From: Pyrus communis
Taxonomy: Eukaryota; Streptophyta; Magnoliopsida; Rosales; Rosaceae
Assembly: GCF_963583255.1 (NCBI RefSeq)
Contig: NC_084817.1
Coordinates: 16,064,121 to 16,128,120 of the forward strand
DNA: 64,000 bases
Reading direction: 5' to 3'
This document shows, one piece after another, positions 48,001 through 59,739 of this stretch. The notes under the pieces are model-generated. The model was not told where the DNA came from and made no database searches. It was given only the letters and a program-made list of their open reading frames with translations. How positions within the stretch are numbered: position 1 is the first letter of the stretch; each line of letters begins with the position of its first letter. A program made the translations under genes and the position numbers.

Positions 48001-48709
48001 GTAATGGGGTTATTGAATGGCTTCATACCCATCAGACTCTTGTTCCATCCCTCGTCATCATTTTCAGCTCCGGGGTACTGGCGTTTTGTCTCAACTTCTC
48101 CATATTTTACGTGATTCATTCTACAACTGCCGTAACATTCAACGTTGCCGGAAACCTCAAGGTAATTATAAAGCATAATCACTTGCCTTGTAATACTCAT
48201 TCTGTTATATTTATACTATCCATCTTTGTGGCCAACTTGTGAAAGTCATGTCCAGTATATGATACGCGTTGGACATATTTTTAGCTCCGGCTGCTAGTGC
48301 TTTTACTTATGAACCATATCTTTCAACTTCTTGATCATATTTATAATTTTACGTTTTGTTCGGGGCTGGATTGTCCCTAGTAGCTTTATTTTGGTCAATC
48401 TAGTTATAACCCTTTTAGGCCATATCAAATACCTTGTCAATACATTCTGATACTAGGTTTTTTCGTTCGTTCTTTTTTTTCTTTCAGGTTGCTGTTGCCG
48501 TCCTTGTTTCATGGATGATATTCAAAAACCCAATTCCAGCTTTGAACGCCGTTGGTTGTGGAATAACGCTTTTGGGATGTACATTCTATGGGTACGTGAG
48601 GCATCTGATCTCCCAGCAGCTGCCTGGAACTCCTCGAACGCCGCGGACTCCACGGGGTCGTATGGAGCTGCTTCCCCTCGTAAATGATAAATTAGATGAC
48701 AAGGTCTAG
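45059..48709 (+). CDS. UDP-GALT1: UDP-galactose transporter 1-type nucleotide-sugar transporter, five exons, 340 aa
   Basis: Exons 45059-45169, 46382-46631, 46731-46938, 47930-48161 and 48488-48709 join in frame. The protein belongs to the TPT/NST branch of the drug/metabolite transporter superfamily, with about ten membrane helices, and should carry UDP-galactose (perhaps UDP-glucose) into the Golgi lumen. Recognisable stretches are LLAILQWWGFNVTVIVMN at the start, KLDFKFPLTVSCIHF, RYIPVSFMQTIKSFTPATT at the exon 2/3 joint, ESLLHGYKFDSINTVYYM across the exon 3/4 joint, and TTAVTFNVAGNLKVAVAV before the last helix. The tail carries GTPRTPRTPRGRMELLP, also typical of the family. Exon 3 starts at aacag|ttgttttgcag; the AG 8 nt later would break the frame. 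No lesions were seen. The substrate is inferred from family resemblance. Confidence 0.94.
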
Positions 48710-48879
48710 TGGTTCAGGCCACGTGATTGAGATTGCTGGGAGCCGGAAAATGATTTATAGGAAACTTCAGAACACAAAGAACTTACCATTCACTTCTAGT
48801 ATATGTAATTCTGTTTCATTTCACTTGAATTTTTTTTAATATATGGTTTTTTTTTTTTTACCACAACCGCCGCCACCCC
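48710..48879 (+). other. Proximal 3' UTR of the transporter
   Basis: Contains a T13 tract near 48849 followed by caccccggttc. No clear polyadenylation motif could be singled out. Confidence 0.4.
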
Positions 48880-49690
48880 GGTTCAAAATGATTTCGTGTT
48901 TAGATTGATAAAATGCAACTGGAATAAAGTAGTGTTACAGTTATAATGCTATATGTTATATATAGTTTGTGATAAGTAATGGTATTCATATGTTCTATAA
49001 ATTTTTTTTGGTATTTTAACCAAAATGGTCCTTGAGATTTGGCTTATTTACTTTGGTTCATGAGATTTGAAATCTATAGAAGTTGTTTTTGAGTTTGTCC
49101 GCTATTAATTAATTTGGTTCTTTTGTGAAAAATTTCTGTTAAATAAGAATCAAAATGATAAAAAAAAACCTTTAATTAATAAACAACGGGCTAAAATGAT
49201 TTTACCAAAATTAAAGGTATTTTTGTAATTTTATCCTTATTTAATGGAATTTCTTTTACGAAAAAAATAAAATGATGGATGATGGACAAACACAGGTACG
49301 AATTCTATCAATTATAAATCTCAATGACCAAAGTGAGGAGTTATGACAATGTCGGGTATTATTTTGCATAAAAAAAAACCAATTTTTCTAAAACAGGAGT
49401 AATAACAAAAAGCAAATACAAAAATCAAAACAACCCACCAAACGAACTACGCATGGGTGAAATCTCAGACTAACACCCCAACTCCAACACAAGAAAATTA
49501 TGGACTAGAACTAAACGTTACGTCTTTGAGATTCGATGGCAACGATTCCGACTAACATTATGATAACAAACACTGTAACTACCACCACACTGGAATTTCA
49601 CTGATTTGAAATCGCGTTCAGCCTTGAGGAGTTGATCCTCTTAACTCTTTATAAGTATCGGTTTGTCGCGAAACTAAGCACACAATGATG
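48880..49690 (+). repeat. First copy of the direct duplication flanking the Gypsy block
   Basis: Shares tgtttagattgat, aaaatgcaactggaataaag, tatatgttatata and aacattatgataacaaacac with 59740-60470. It includes the transporter's distal 3' flank and a minus-strand scrap of the Copia-type gag C-terminus, and it ends abruptly at the Gypsy LTR. Confidence 0.78.
49013..49370. repeat. MITE inserted in the first duplicate
   Basis: It begins ccaaaatggtccttgagatt and ends with gaccaaagtgaggag...tcgggta, a widespread plant MITE type. The segment is absent from the second copy of the duplication. Confidence 0.55.
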
Positions 49691-50890
49691 GTGTTTGGGT
49701 TAATATTTAAATATTGGGCTTGGATGAAGTAAGCCCAAGGATGTTAAAATTAAATGAAGACTTGGCCGAAGCCCAGCATCAAGCCCAAAAGCAAACTGAA
49801 GCCTTCTCAGCCAAAGCACAAGCCACATGTTTATGATGGAAGTGACAAGTGATGAAGACCAACCTACTATCAGCCAAAAAACACTTTCTAAGTGGCACTA
49901 CAAGTCAAAAGCTGATGATTCACTACCCTCCAAGAGCTTTTGGGCAAAAGCAATGCCTTGACCCTTAGGCCAAATCACCTATAAAAGGAAAAAGAGACAA
50001 CAGAGACAAGGACACTCAATCAATCAAACAAACAAGCATACAAACTCTGCTCTCAAGCCAGTTTGTACTCTTCAAGCTTGAAATCAACTCAGATTTAGTC
50101 TTTTTAGCAATAGTTTCTTTACAAAAACTATCTTTTGTCTAGTATAAAAGCTCTGCTACCTCCTTTAGTGTTGTAGCATTGATTCCCTCGTGGAAACTTG
50201 TTTAGCATCCATCCGTTTTAGCATACAACCCCTGTAAACTCAAAGAGAAGTGGATGCAAGAGATTCAACCTTGCCAAACAACATGAAATCTTGCTCGAGT
50301 TTCTTTGTTTGTTCTCTAAATTAGTAGATCTATTACTTAATGCACTATTCAACATGTATTTAAGTCATTTTCACCTGTTTTTCCATTTTAAGAGTCCCAT
50401 TTGCATCTGGATCTGGTTAACTTAATAGATCTGTTTTCATTAAAAGTAACTTGGAATCAAACAAATGACTTAAAGGGCTTTGGAATCCTTCCATTTGAAT
50501 ACACAAGATCATGAACTAAAAGTCCTTGGTTGCAAGGCAAGAAAGAGAACTTAAGGCAGACTTAACCTATCTGCGACAATCCTTTGATTACAAGAAGTTT
50601 AAGTAACTTGGGGCGCAAATAATCAACTTAAAACACACTTGTTCTATATCTGCTATAATGAGATAGCAGTGGCATACCTAAGCATTTAGTTAGTTTTGAT
50701 TGCGAGCGTCAATACCTACACCTAAGGCCCCACAAAGGCACATTTCAAAACTAACTTCAATCTCTTATTGCAGCACATAAGACAAGCAAAAGCCTGACTA
50801 CCAAACATACACATCCAAAGTGCCAATTCCTTGGGGAGTTGTGCTGAGGTCTAGAGACCTTATCCAAAGAAATGTTTGCCCGAACATAGT
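49691..50890 (+). repeat. 5' LTR/leader of a Ty3/Gypsy element
   Basis: It starts tgatggtgtttgggtta or a few bases later. A TATA box (ctataaaagg, 49979-49988) is followed by a Ser/Thr-free transcribed leader, and the region ends near a primer-site-like ttttggcacacctggtgag (50890-50908). The boundary of the LTR itself is not exact. No second LTR copy was found. Confidence 0.6.
49979..49988 (+). promoter_or_regulatory. TATA box of the Gypsy LTR
   Basis: ctataaaagg, a strong plant TATA match, about 290 bp into the element. Confidence 0.65.
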
Positions 50891-51706
50891 TTTGGCACAC
50901 CTGGTGAGATTCGAATTAGTCTTGTATGCCAAGAAGGAAGAGGAATGAGTGAACCTTCAAGTGGAACACAAAATACCCACCACCCCAGTGTCTACCAAGA
51001 TCAGAAATGACAGATCATCCAGAAGATTTCCCTTCCCTATGAGGACCAGCTGTTATGTAAAACTCGACTTCATCTGAGAAGTCGGGAGGAAATGTGACCA
51101 ATGAAGACTTACAAGCCATCATGGTGCAAGTGTTGAAAAGTATGGAGAAGATCTCTCTAGAGACCAGATAAGAAGTGAGCAGACTCTGTTCCTTAACAAC
51201 AAATTTGCAAAGAAGACTAGATATGGAGTATTTTACTCCAAAAGACAGTTATGCTAAAGAGATGATGAAAGAGGCAAGCCCTGAGAAGGAACTAGCTATT
51301 CCCCTATTTCCCTTACTTGAGGAAGGGAATGAAAGAGGAAAGAGTAAATGAGAAAGTAGGGCATGCGTCTAGCCAGCCAATATTAGAAGAAATCCTAGAG
51401 ACAGAGTTGCCCGACCCACTACTATCCCTACTAGATACTAGAGGGTAGGCCAAGCAAGACAAGAAGAAATACGGAATGAACCAACAAGTTGGAGAATCTA
51501 GTGGAAAAGCTGTGTTCATAACTGCAGGCAAACCTATTCCTTATAGTCCATCACCACTGGCTAATAAGGGGGGATGAGCAAGATGGAGATAGCCCGAACC
51601 AAAGAAGGAGACTTTCTCAGGTAATGAGCATAGCCCAAAGTGGGAACCTCCTTACACCCCACATAATAATACAACCAACCAACAACTTAAAGTTGAGTTA
51701 GTCGAG

Positions 51707-52380
51707 TTGAGAAGAATGGTGGTCCAGAATGCTCAACCCAAGGCCCGTCCGCTGTTTAGGATCACCTACCAGAAGCCTTACCCCGAGTATATTGATGAGC
51801 AGAATCCTTTTCTCCTCAACTTCAAGATGCATGCGTTTCCAACTTTTAGTGGAGAAGATGACGGTGTGTCCTCTAGAGATTACATCTTCAAGTTTTCCAA
51901 TTACTGTGTGGCATTTGAAGACAATCCTAACTATAAGTTAAGATTGTTTGGGAACTCATTGATTGGCCTAGTGTCTCAATGGTATTCTTTATTGCCCCTC
52001 AATTCTATTGCTAACTGGGGGTAAATGGAGATGGCTTTTCATGAACAGTTTTATAGGGTGGAGCCTGAGATGACTATCAATGATCTAGTTAAGGTGAAGC
52101 AATATGATCATGATTCCACAGAGGACTTCATGATGAGATTTAGGAGGACAAGAATGAGGTTCTAATTTCCTATCAACCATGCCCAACTTATATCTATTGC
52201 TGAGAAGGCATTGAGGCTGCCTTTGATAAAGAAGCTTTATGATGTACAATTCAATGAGTTGCAATAGCTGGTAATCGTTGCCATAAAGTATGAGAAGCTG
52301 TTGATTGAAGAACAACAAGTGAAGCACTCATCCAATGTTCTTCATTTCTACAAAAATAAAGTTGCAATAAACAACAATTA
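51707..52380 (+). pseudogene. Ty3/Gypsy gag, degraded
   Basis: Reading frame with MHAFPTFSGEDD, LRLFGNSLIG and SQWYSLLP, the core of a Gypsy gag (retrotrans_gag) domain. It continues in the same frame through TAA at 52022, TAA about 52162 and TAG about 52265. Further out, EKLLIEEQQVKHSS is recognisable. Upstream, 50909-51706 is probably gag leader but holds no clear domain. Confidence 0.8.
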
Positions 52381-52389
52381 ACTAAGTGT

Positions 52390-53530
52390 CATGTGGGATG
52401 AGTCTATGCTAAGAAAACCTACAGATGGGCTATTGTAAAAGTGCCTAGGCCAAGAAGAATCAATGAGAGTGATAGCTGAAGTACATGAAGGAATCTGCGA
52501 AGCACATCAAGCTGGAACTAAGATGAGGTGGTTGCTAAGAAGATATGGCCACTTTTGGCCCGACATGGAGAAGGACTGCAAGGCCTATGCCTGAGGATGT
52601 GAGGAGTGTCAAAGACATGGACCTCTCCAACATGTGCCTTCAGTACCCTTGAACCCTGTGGTCAAGCTTTGGCCCTTCAGAGGATGTGCTATGGATTTCA
52701 TTGGGCAAATTTACCCAACTTCTAGCAAGGGACACACATTTATAATTGTGGCAACATATTACTTTACCAAGTGGGTAGAGGCTTCAGCCGCAAAAGCCTA
52801 TCATTTCAACTGCTGCCAAAAAGTTCATTGAAACCAAGATCTTACATATGTATGGGGTGCCCGAGACAATTGTTACAGACCGTGGGCCATCTTTTATTTC
52901 AAAAGAAGTAGAGGAATTTACAAGTAAGTTCAAGATAAAGATAATCCAGTCCAGTCTTTACTACCCCCCAAAAGGATGAGAAGTTGGGAGACACTTTGTG
53001 GGCTTACAGAACCTCCAAGAGGGCAGGAACTAGAACTACTTAACCTTTGAGCAAGATCCTGTACTCATTATAAAGATTAATGTGAGTTCTGTTAGGATCC
53101 AAAACTAGTTTGGGCTACACAGTGAAGAGTACATTCAAGCTATATTTCAAGAGGCTAAAGATTTAGATGTAGCCCGAATTGAAGCTCTAAATAAAATTCA
53201 AGAAGGGAAGAGAGTTGTTGCCCGAGCTTATAACAACAAGGTGAAGTGGAAAACCTTCAAAGAAGGGGAATTAGTGTGGAAAGCGATTTTGCCCTTGGGA
53301 GCTTAAGTTAGAGGCTTTGGGAAATGGAGTCCCACTTGGAAAGCCCCATTCACTATCAACAAGGCACTAGATAAGTGAGGATATTACTTGATAGATTTAG
53401 AAGGAAACTTGCAAAGACATCTAATTAATGCTAACTTGCAAAGACATCCAATTAATGCTAAGTTTTTGAAGAAATATCATCCAACTTTATGGGATACAAG
53501 AGATTGTTATATTGAGGGGAGTTAAGCAGA
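52390..53530 (+). pseudogene. Ty3/Gypsy integrase, degraded, with no reverse transcriptase between gag and it
   Basis: Recognisable pieces are EVHEGICEAHQAG (zinc-binding region), WPDMEKDCKAYA and CEECQRHG, GCAMDFIGQIYP with the first catalytic Asp, FTKWVEASAAKA, and VPETIVTDRGPSF with the second Asp. Multiple frameshifts and stops break it. Protease, reverse transcriptase and RNase H, which in Ty3/Gypsy lie between gag and integrase, are completely missing; gag ends at about 52380. Confidence 0.78.
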
Positions 53531-53620
53531 TCAAGAAAAAAAAAGAAGTTAGGGAAGTAAGACAAGTAAAAGTGAAGGAGGAAGCTATTTCATTTCATAA
53601 GAGGAGAGGTTACAATGACC

Positions 53621-54175
53621 CTAGCCTAACAAATTTACATCTTCACCCAAAGTGATTATTTTTGAAAAATAAGTTTGCATAATTGTAAAGATTCTGGTGG
53701 GCTCGGCTAAAATAGTACTATTATTGGCAAGTTGTGACTCAACATCCTCTAGCTCTAAGTTCTCTCTCTTCACCTCTTCAATTTGATGATGAAGTTTACT
53801 GAGACGACTTGTTTGTTCAGCATTCAACACAGCCAGTTGCTTCTCTAATTTCTAGATTTCAGAAGTCACAACCTTGATCTTATCTTCTGTGGGTGAACCT
53901 TCATCCACCAATTTTTGTATATGAGTTGAAGTTCTGGTTTGTTTCTCCTTGAAGCATCTCACTTGATTGGCTTGCCTATCATCCCACTGGTGCTGATCCT
54001 TTAGAGCTATCAAATTCTCAAAATAAGAGAGGAATAACTCACATTGAACCTTTGATAATTGATTAGCCTTGTGCAATTCTGTAATGGCCTTCTCTACATC
54101 GTGGAGAGCCTTGAGACTTAAGGAAGCTGAGAAGTCCCTTCTAGCCCACTCTTGGAAGATCCACCCGTTGATCAT
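53621..54175 (-). pseudogene. Antisense coiled-coil region, possibly the 3' part of the mobile-domain gene
   Basis: Two adjacent minus-strand frames (54175-53852 and 53830-53621) read as helical, charged sequence: KALHDVEKAITELHKANQL and LHHQIEEVKRENLELED. A stop separates them. The region faces the integrase tail-to-tail. I see no catalytic motif. It fits the C-terminal part of the larger antisense gene that starts near 59.4 kb. Confidence 0.5.
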
Positions 54176-55369
54176 GAAAGCCTTAAGACTCGGATGGATG
54201 TTTTGAAGACTTTAGCCTTGTCTTAAGTTGCCCGAACTCTTTAAAAAGCTCGAGCAATGATGCTGTCGCTGAGATGGGTGCAAGGGGTAGGGGCATCTCT
54301 CCATCTCCTTTAGAGGTTGCAGCAATGGGAGCAGTCTTAGCAGGAGGAGAAGCCCGAGAAGTAGAGGCAACAACAATCTTGCTTGGTTCTTAGGTCGCTG
54401 AATTGGAATTCCATTAACCCCAAAAGCCAAGGGAGGCCTTGGGAGAGCTGCTTTATGCACCAGAGGCGGAGGAGATTAGTCCAAGCCTTCTCCAAGACTC
54501 TGTTACAAACCAAGAAAAACAAGTTAAGAAGAAACTCTACAATTCAGATTAAAGAAAGGCGAGATAAGAAAAGTTAATATACATGGGTTGAGCTGGAAGC
54601 CTTGGAAGAAGGTGGATGAGTTGTTGCCTGCAAGGGCTGAGGAGGGTCAACCCTGCTCATTGAAGAAGAATGAGGAATGAAGGCCGAGCTCTCACCAGAG
54701 GCCTGTAAACATCAAGAAAAGACAAGTGTCAGCAAACCAACTTATGTAGAAAAGAAAAATAGAAGTGGAAAAACTTCCATACTTGAGCAGGACCCTGAAT
54801 AGGAAGATGAGACACCTCTGTGGTTGCTGTTGCCTGAGAAGAAGTAGGCAGATTGGCCTGAGCAGCAGCGTGAGAAGCCCTCGGGCTAATCACCTCTAAG
54901 ACCACAGGGATCTCAGGGACTATGGGCTCCCTGAATGAAGTGGTTGGTGGATGATTGGTCTTTTGTGTTGGGGATGACTAGAAAAGCAAAGAAAAGTATA
55001 AGTATAAATAAAGAGAGATAACTTTAATCATAAAAAGATTCAAGTTAAGGATGCTCACCGAGTTACTTTCATCCTCCACATAATGCCACATCTCCCCAGT
55101 CTTTGGATTGAATTGGGAAGTTGAAGTCATTAGCAACGCTGGTGGGGAAGTCAAGGGAGTAGGATCAGGGCTTTGCCCGACTGAGGAAGTTGATGCCCCA
55201 ACCTTTACCTAAAAAGAAGAATAAAAAAATTAGTCAGCATTAGTTTATCAGATGTTGGATGATTACAAGCTTAGTTAAAGGAAGATAGAAGTAAGCATAC
55301 CTTTTTGGGTTTAGCCTGAGAGGGGGAAGCATGCACTGATTGGGTAGAAGGAGAAGAAGGCTCGGGCTA
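54176..55369 (-). pseudogene. Antisense low-complexity region, 5' side of the coiled-coil part
   Basis: In broken minus-strand frames the region encodes Pro/Ser/Ala/Glu-rich sequence, with intron-like interruptions (gtaaac/cag-like borders around 54700 and 54990). It is interrupted at 55370 by a solo LTR. Only weakly supported as coding. Confidence 0.35.
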
Positions 55370-57039
55370 TGATAAGCTCATATTTATATATATTTTATAT
55401 CAAATTCACTTGTCTTTTCTTAGTTAGTTCCTTATATTTTTGAGTTATTTACTTTGTTTTTGTGTTTTGTAGGATTTGTCAAGCAAAGAAAAGAAAAATA
55501 GCACAAGTGGAATTTTAAGTAACAAATTCGTCAAAACTGCCTGTGCACGTCAGCTGACTTTGGAAACAAGTTGCGGACAACTCAGAATGAATTAAAGAAT
55601 GAGCCTTATATGCTTGGAAAGCTACGGATGTCTATTTTCTGGAGCATTTCACGGATTGTTAATATCATTTTTCTAGAAGAAGTTATGGTCGTTTTAACAC
55701 TGAAAGGTTCCCAAGAGGCTGAGCAGTTTGTAACTGACAAGAAAGCATTGAAAGCAATAAATCCAATAAAACTAGCAGCCAAAACTGATGCAATCAAGAA
55801 CAAACCAGCTGACACCTATTCAAATAATAGAGGAAATGGAATTAAAGATGAGGATTAAGAGGGAGTTATTGGCATAAAGGCTACCCAAGGAGTTACAATT
55901 GTTTCACCATTTCCTCTCACTTATTGTCATCACTAAATTGCTATTAGTGGGTGAGTTAAGGAGAAGAAAATGATGTAGCAAGAATTGGTTTAAAAGTAGT
56001 GTTGGGGAAGGAAGGAAAGAGAGGGGAAACCTTAGTCGATTTTTTTCGGTTCTATTTTCTCAAACTCATGTCTACCTTTTGTTTTAACTTAGGGATTGTG
56101 TAACTAAATTTTTAGTAGTTAGGGGCTGTTTGAAGCCCCGAATATGATTGCAAGTTTGTTATGACATTTCGTTTGAATTACTTTTATGAATGGATGAAAA
56201 TTGGTTCACTATTTGTCTCATTGATGAATTCTTTATGTGTTTTCTACGGATGCATACTTAGTAAGCATATCTAGGATTCTAATGCTATGAATATGTGTGT
56301 GCCTGCCCTTGTTGAATGAGGACCTACATATGTTCTAGAGTAGTACTTGTTAATTGCGATTAACATGTGAACCAATTTCTAGGATAAGTAAGACAATGCC
56401 AGTACTTACGATGCCTTGTGATGACTCAAACTCTTTTCGTTCTTAATGATTTCTACTTGTTAAATCTATGAACACGCCATTCTAGATTGCATGCTAGGGA
56501 CTAAGTTAAGTTGAAAACGCCATTCTCTTAACATACTACATAAGAAAGAGTAATACGTTGAGTTCTAACATTGAGCCAACTTGAGCATCTTCATCCAGAA
56601 ATAAAAGGAATTTGAATTAAACATAACATGTTTGTATGATTATTTGGTGGTGGATAACAATTCCCCTAACTCGTTTTTCTTAATTTGTGAACTACTTAAA
56701 AATCTGTCTCTGTCTTGTTTTTGTTCGATTTAATTTAAATATCAAATCAACTCCAAAAATCCCAAATATTTGTGTGAGTATAGCTTTGTGTGTCTAGTAT
56801 ATTCATATAAAATTTCGTAGACTTTAGATAAGTGCAAGTCGGTTTAATAATTATTTTTCGGTGGCTGGTCAGTAGGGACAACAGCCCAGTTTTTGTGACA
56901 TTTTAAGTAGTTAGATAAAACAATCTTCTGCGGAAAAGACCCTTATTTTCATATGCTACAATTGATAAATCTTATTGTTAATAAGGAAAATTAATAGGAC
57001 ATTTGTGTGCTACTTTGTGGTGTGCTTTTAATCCAATCA
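55370..57039 (+). mobile_element. Solo LTR, 1.67 kb, with GGCTA target duplication
   Basis: It begins TGATAAGCTC and ends ...AATCA, with GGCTA perfectly repeated at 55365-55369 and 57040-57044. The size and tg...ca ends fit a Ty3/Gypsy LTR. No internal element genes. A similar start (tgataggagc) occurs at 63876. A 95-codon frame inside (55571-55858) is probably incidental. Confidence 0.82.
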
Positions 57040-57328
57040 GGCTACGTGGTTCTTTCACCTCTAGTGTCCTATTTCAAAGCATAAGACATGAGTCAGTACA
57101 AATATAAAGGGAAGAAATTGTGACTAACAACTGAGGACTTAAAGGGTGCAGGCTATACCTCAAACTCCTCAATGATTGCATCAAGGAAATGCTTGTATTT
57201 CTGATACATCTCTGCATCCAATGGCTCATCCCTTGAGGCAAAAGTAGGCTTCTTTGTTGCTTGAGGCGCTAATGACAAAATAAAAGAGAAAATATTAAAT
57301 CATAATTTAGGAGAATTTGAAATTGCAA

Positions 57329-57706
57329 CTAAACAGGAAAAATGAGATAGTTTACTAGAAGCCTTCTGTTTTTTCTACTCGCCTCAGCTAAAGAAGCAGA
57401 AGACTTAGAAGATTTAGAGGCTTTGGAGGATTGACCCCTAGTTATTTTCTTCGTGAGGGTTGCCCGCGGACTTGGTATGGAGAGTTGAGTTTGAGGTTGC
57501 TCTTCGGGCTCGGACTCTAAAGATTCCATTACTGTTGCCCGAGTCTCCACTACAGGCTCAGCTTCACCCTCAGATTCTCCAAACAACTCTGAGAGGTCTT
57601 TAGCATCGCTAGCAGTGCGATCGGAACCAATACCTTGTTTCGTAGCTTCTTCTTCTAGCCTGATGTCCACCATTTCGGTATTGCCTTGGGCTACATGTTC
57701 AAACAA
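57329..57706 (-). pseudogene. Antisense acidic/Ser-rich segment of the mobile-domain gene
   Basis: A 125-codon frame with ELFGESEGEAEP, ESLESEPEEQP and SKASKSSKSSASLAEAS. This is a typical disordered linker. It lies between the PMD part and the region split off by the solo LTR. Confidence 0.45.
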
Positions 57707-58309
57707 CTAAGAGAAGGGTTAATGGAGGACAGATCATAAAAGAATCATAAAAAAAAAAATTGACAAAAGATACATATTAGAAAGAGCTGGTTCTTCTGAT
57801 AAATCATCTCCTTCTAGCCTTCAAGCTCATTCGGCTTAGGATAAAACTTGATTGTGAGTTGCCCAAAGAGGCGGTTATGAGACTCCCTGAGGTCTCCTCC
57901 ATACTTATTCGACCATTTGGTTTCCTAACAAATGGAGAAGGTTGAAGTACATTCAAAGTTGAGAATTACGGGTTTTCGGGCAATCTTGCTCATGACTTCA
58001 AGACTGTGTTGGGCAACCCAAAATGTGACTTCTTGTGGAGAGCAAAGACGGTAGGAGGAGCCACATTGCATAGAGTAAAAAAAAAGAGATTGGAATGGCT
58101 TGCCTGAAGCCTAGCTGCCTGTTGCAGAAGTTTGGATGGTAAACCTCCAGCCAGCGTTCATAACGGCTGCTCCTTACACCTCAGGCCAGGTCTCTTGCTT
58201 GAATGCAACTTATGAACCTCTCATTACAGAAGGCACCGACGTCATCCCTAAAGGAATCTTGGAAGGTTTGGTCTAAAAACCAAGGGTATCTTCTTAGTAC
58301 TGAAGCTTC

Positions 58310-59420
58310 CTACTCGAAGTCTGCCTGAGTGCGGCAAGTTCTGAAGAAGAACAGGCAGACGAATGTAGAATGGTTGGTGGGAGAAGCCTCAACCAAGATT
58401 TGGGCAGGAGTAACACCCTTAGGGAACTTTAGATTTGATGCTTGAAGCTTGGGGAAATACCATTGCAACCACAACTGGATTATCCAGGTTGGCCTGTTAA
58501 AGTTGGTTTCAAATGGTTCACCCTTAGTTATTTCGAAGAGAAGATGGAAAAGATGACGGAGAAGGAAAGAGCCCATGGACACATCATCAAAGTGATGGAA
58601 AACTTCCACCAAAGGGATCCACTCGGCCTTTACTTATTTGGATTTGTTGGGGAAGATGTGCTTGTTAAGCCAATACAGAAGAAAGTACATGTGCTCTTGA
58701 TCTCTGTTGGCGTTAGATGAGAATGGGCAAAAGTTCTTCTTAACAAATGTGTTAAAACCCGTGAATGAAGTACTATAGCTTTTAAAAGTGGAAGAGTTGT
58801 ACTCCAGTCGAGTCATGAGATCAGAAGTGGTCGAGCTCTCAGCAGTCGGGCGAGAAAAGGGAGACCAGTCGTGGGTAACATCCATAACTCTGCCCAAAGG
58901 CCTTAGTCCAAAAACTTGAGCCATGTTGAGGATGGTTGGGGACATGTGACCCATCATGAAATCGAAAGTGTTGGTCCTTGAATTCCAGAAGAGAAGAGTT
59001 GTGGTCAACAACTTGGGGCTTGGCAATCATGGTGGTCTTGGAAAGCATTATGAGCTCGTATATGTCGTTGTTCATCCACTTCTTCATGTAGATGAGCTCG
59101 AGCTTGTTTATCCATTGTGTCCAGCCCTCATGTTTCATTAAAAGGAAGCCTCTTCGATGGTTTGACCACTTAAAAGCCGAAATACTAGCCTCAGCCAAAT
59201 ATGGGTTGGGAGTGAACCAATTAGCCTTGGGCATATTGTTCTCTACTGTAATTGGGACCTGAGAAGTCTATGCAGGTCCCAGGGAGTGCACTCCCTCTTC
59301 CTCGAAGAAAAGATAAGTATTTAGTCCAGCCCGAGGGCGATGAAGGCCATTGAGCAAACGACACATAGTGGTAATGCCTTCGCCAGATTCACAGGAAAAT
59401 TGGGCATCTTTGGGTTCCAT
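58310..59420 (-). pseudogene. Plant mobile domain (PMD) gene inside the Gypsy block, antisense and frameshifted
   Basis: From about M 59419 (MEPKDAQFSCESGEG) the minus strand gives PMD signatures in successive frames: FFEEEGV, then FKWSNHRRGF...WINKLE, a jump of frame near 58990, FWNSRTNTFDFMMGHMSPT, VFGLRPLGRVMD, FCPFSSNANRDQEHM.FLLYWL and, after another jump, WIIQLWLQWYFP. PMD is found in plant proteins and in antisense extra ORFs of Tat-type Gypsy elements; its role is unclear. Frameshifts make this copy dead. Confidence 0.72.
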
Positions 59421-59558
59421 TGGATGATTTTGAAAAGAGAATGAGAAGAAAATTGGGACTATGAGCAATAATTGAGAGAACAAGAGAGTTTTGGGAGATT
59501 CGGAGAATCTGAAGACTCTGGAAATTCGAAGGATGAGGATTTCAACTACAATAAACAC

Positions 59559-59739
59559 ATGTTGTTTGAATGCAATGGTCTTAAAAACATCCTTTTTTGT
59601 CGCATGATTTTAGCATTCCTTTTATGGGATAATTAAGAATGATTTTCGCATTCCTTTCCTTTTTTGTCTCTTTGGTCTCCTTTTTCTTTAGCATTTGGTT
59701 CAAGTTCAGAACTCTCCGTCCAACCATCGCTGTAGGCTC
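59559..59739. other. Presumed 3' end of the Gypsy block, border not found
   Basis: AT-rich; tagcattccttttatggg and cgcattcctttcctttttt resemble each other. A 3' LTR matching 49691-50890 was not seen here. Confidence 0.35.

Noticed and set aside
55571..55858. 95-codon frame inside the solo LTR
   Set aside because: It lies within a well-bounded LTR and has no recognisable domain.
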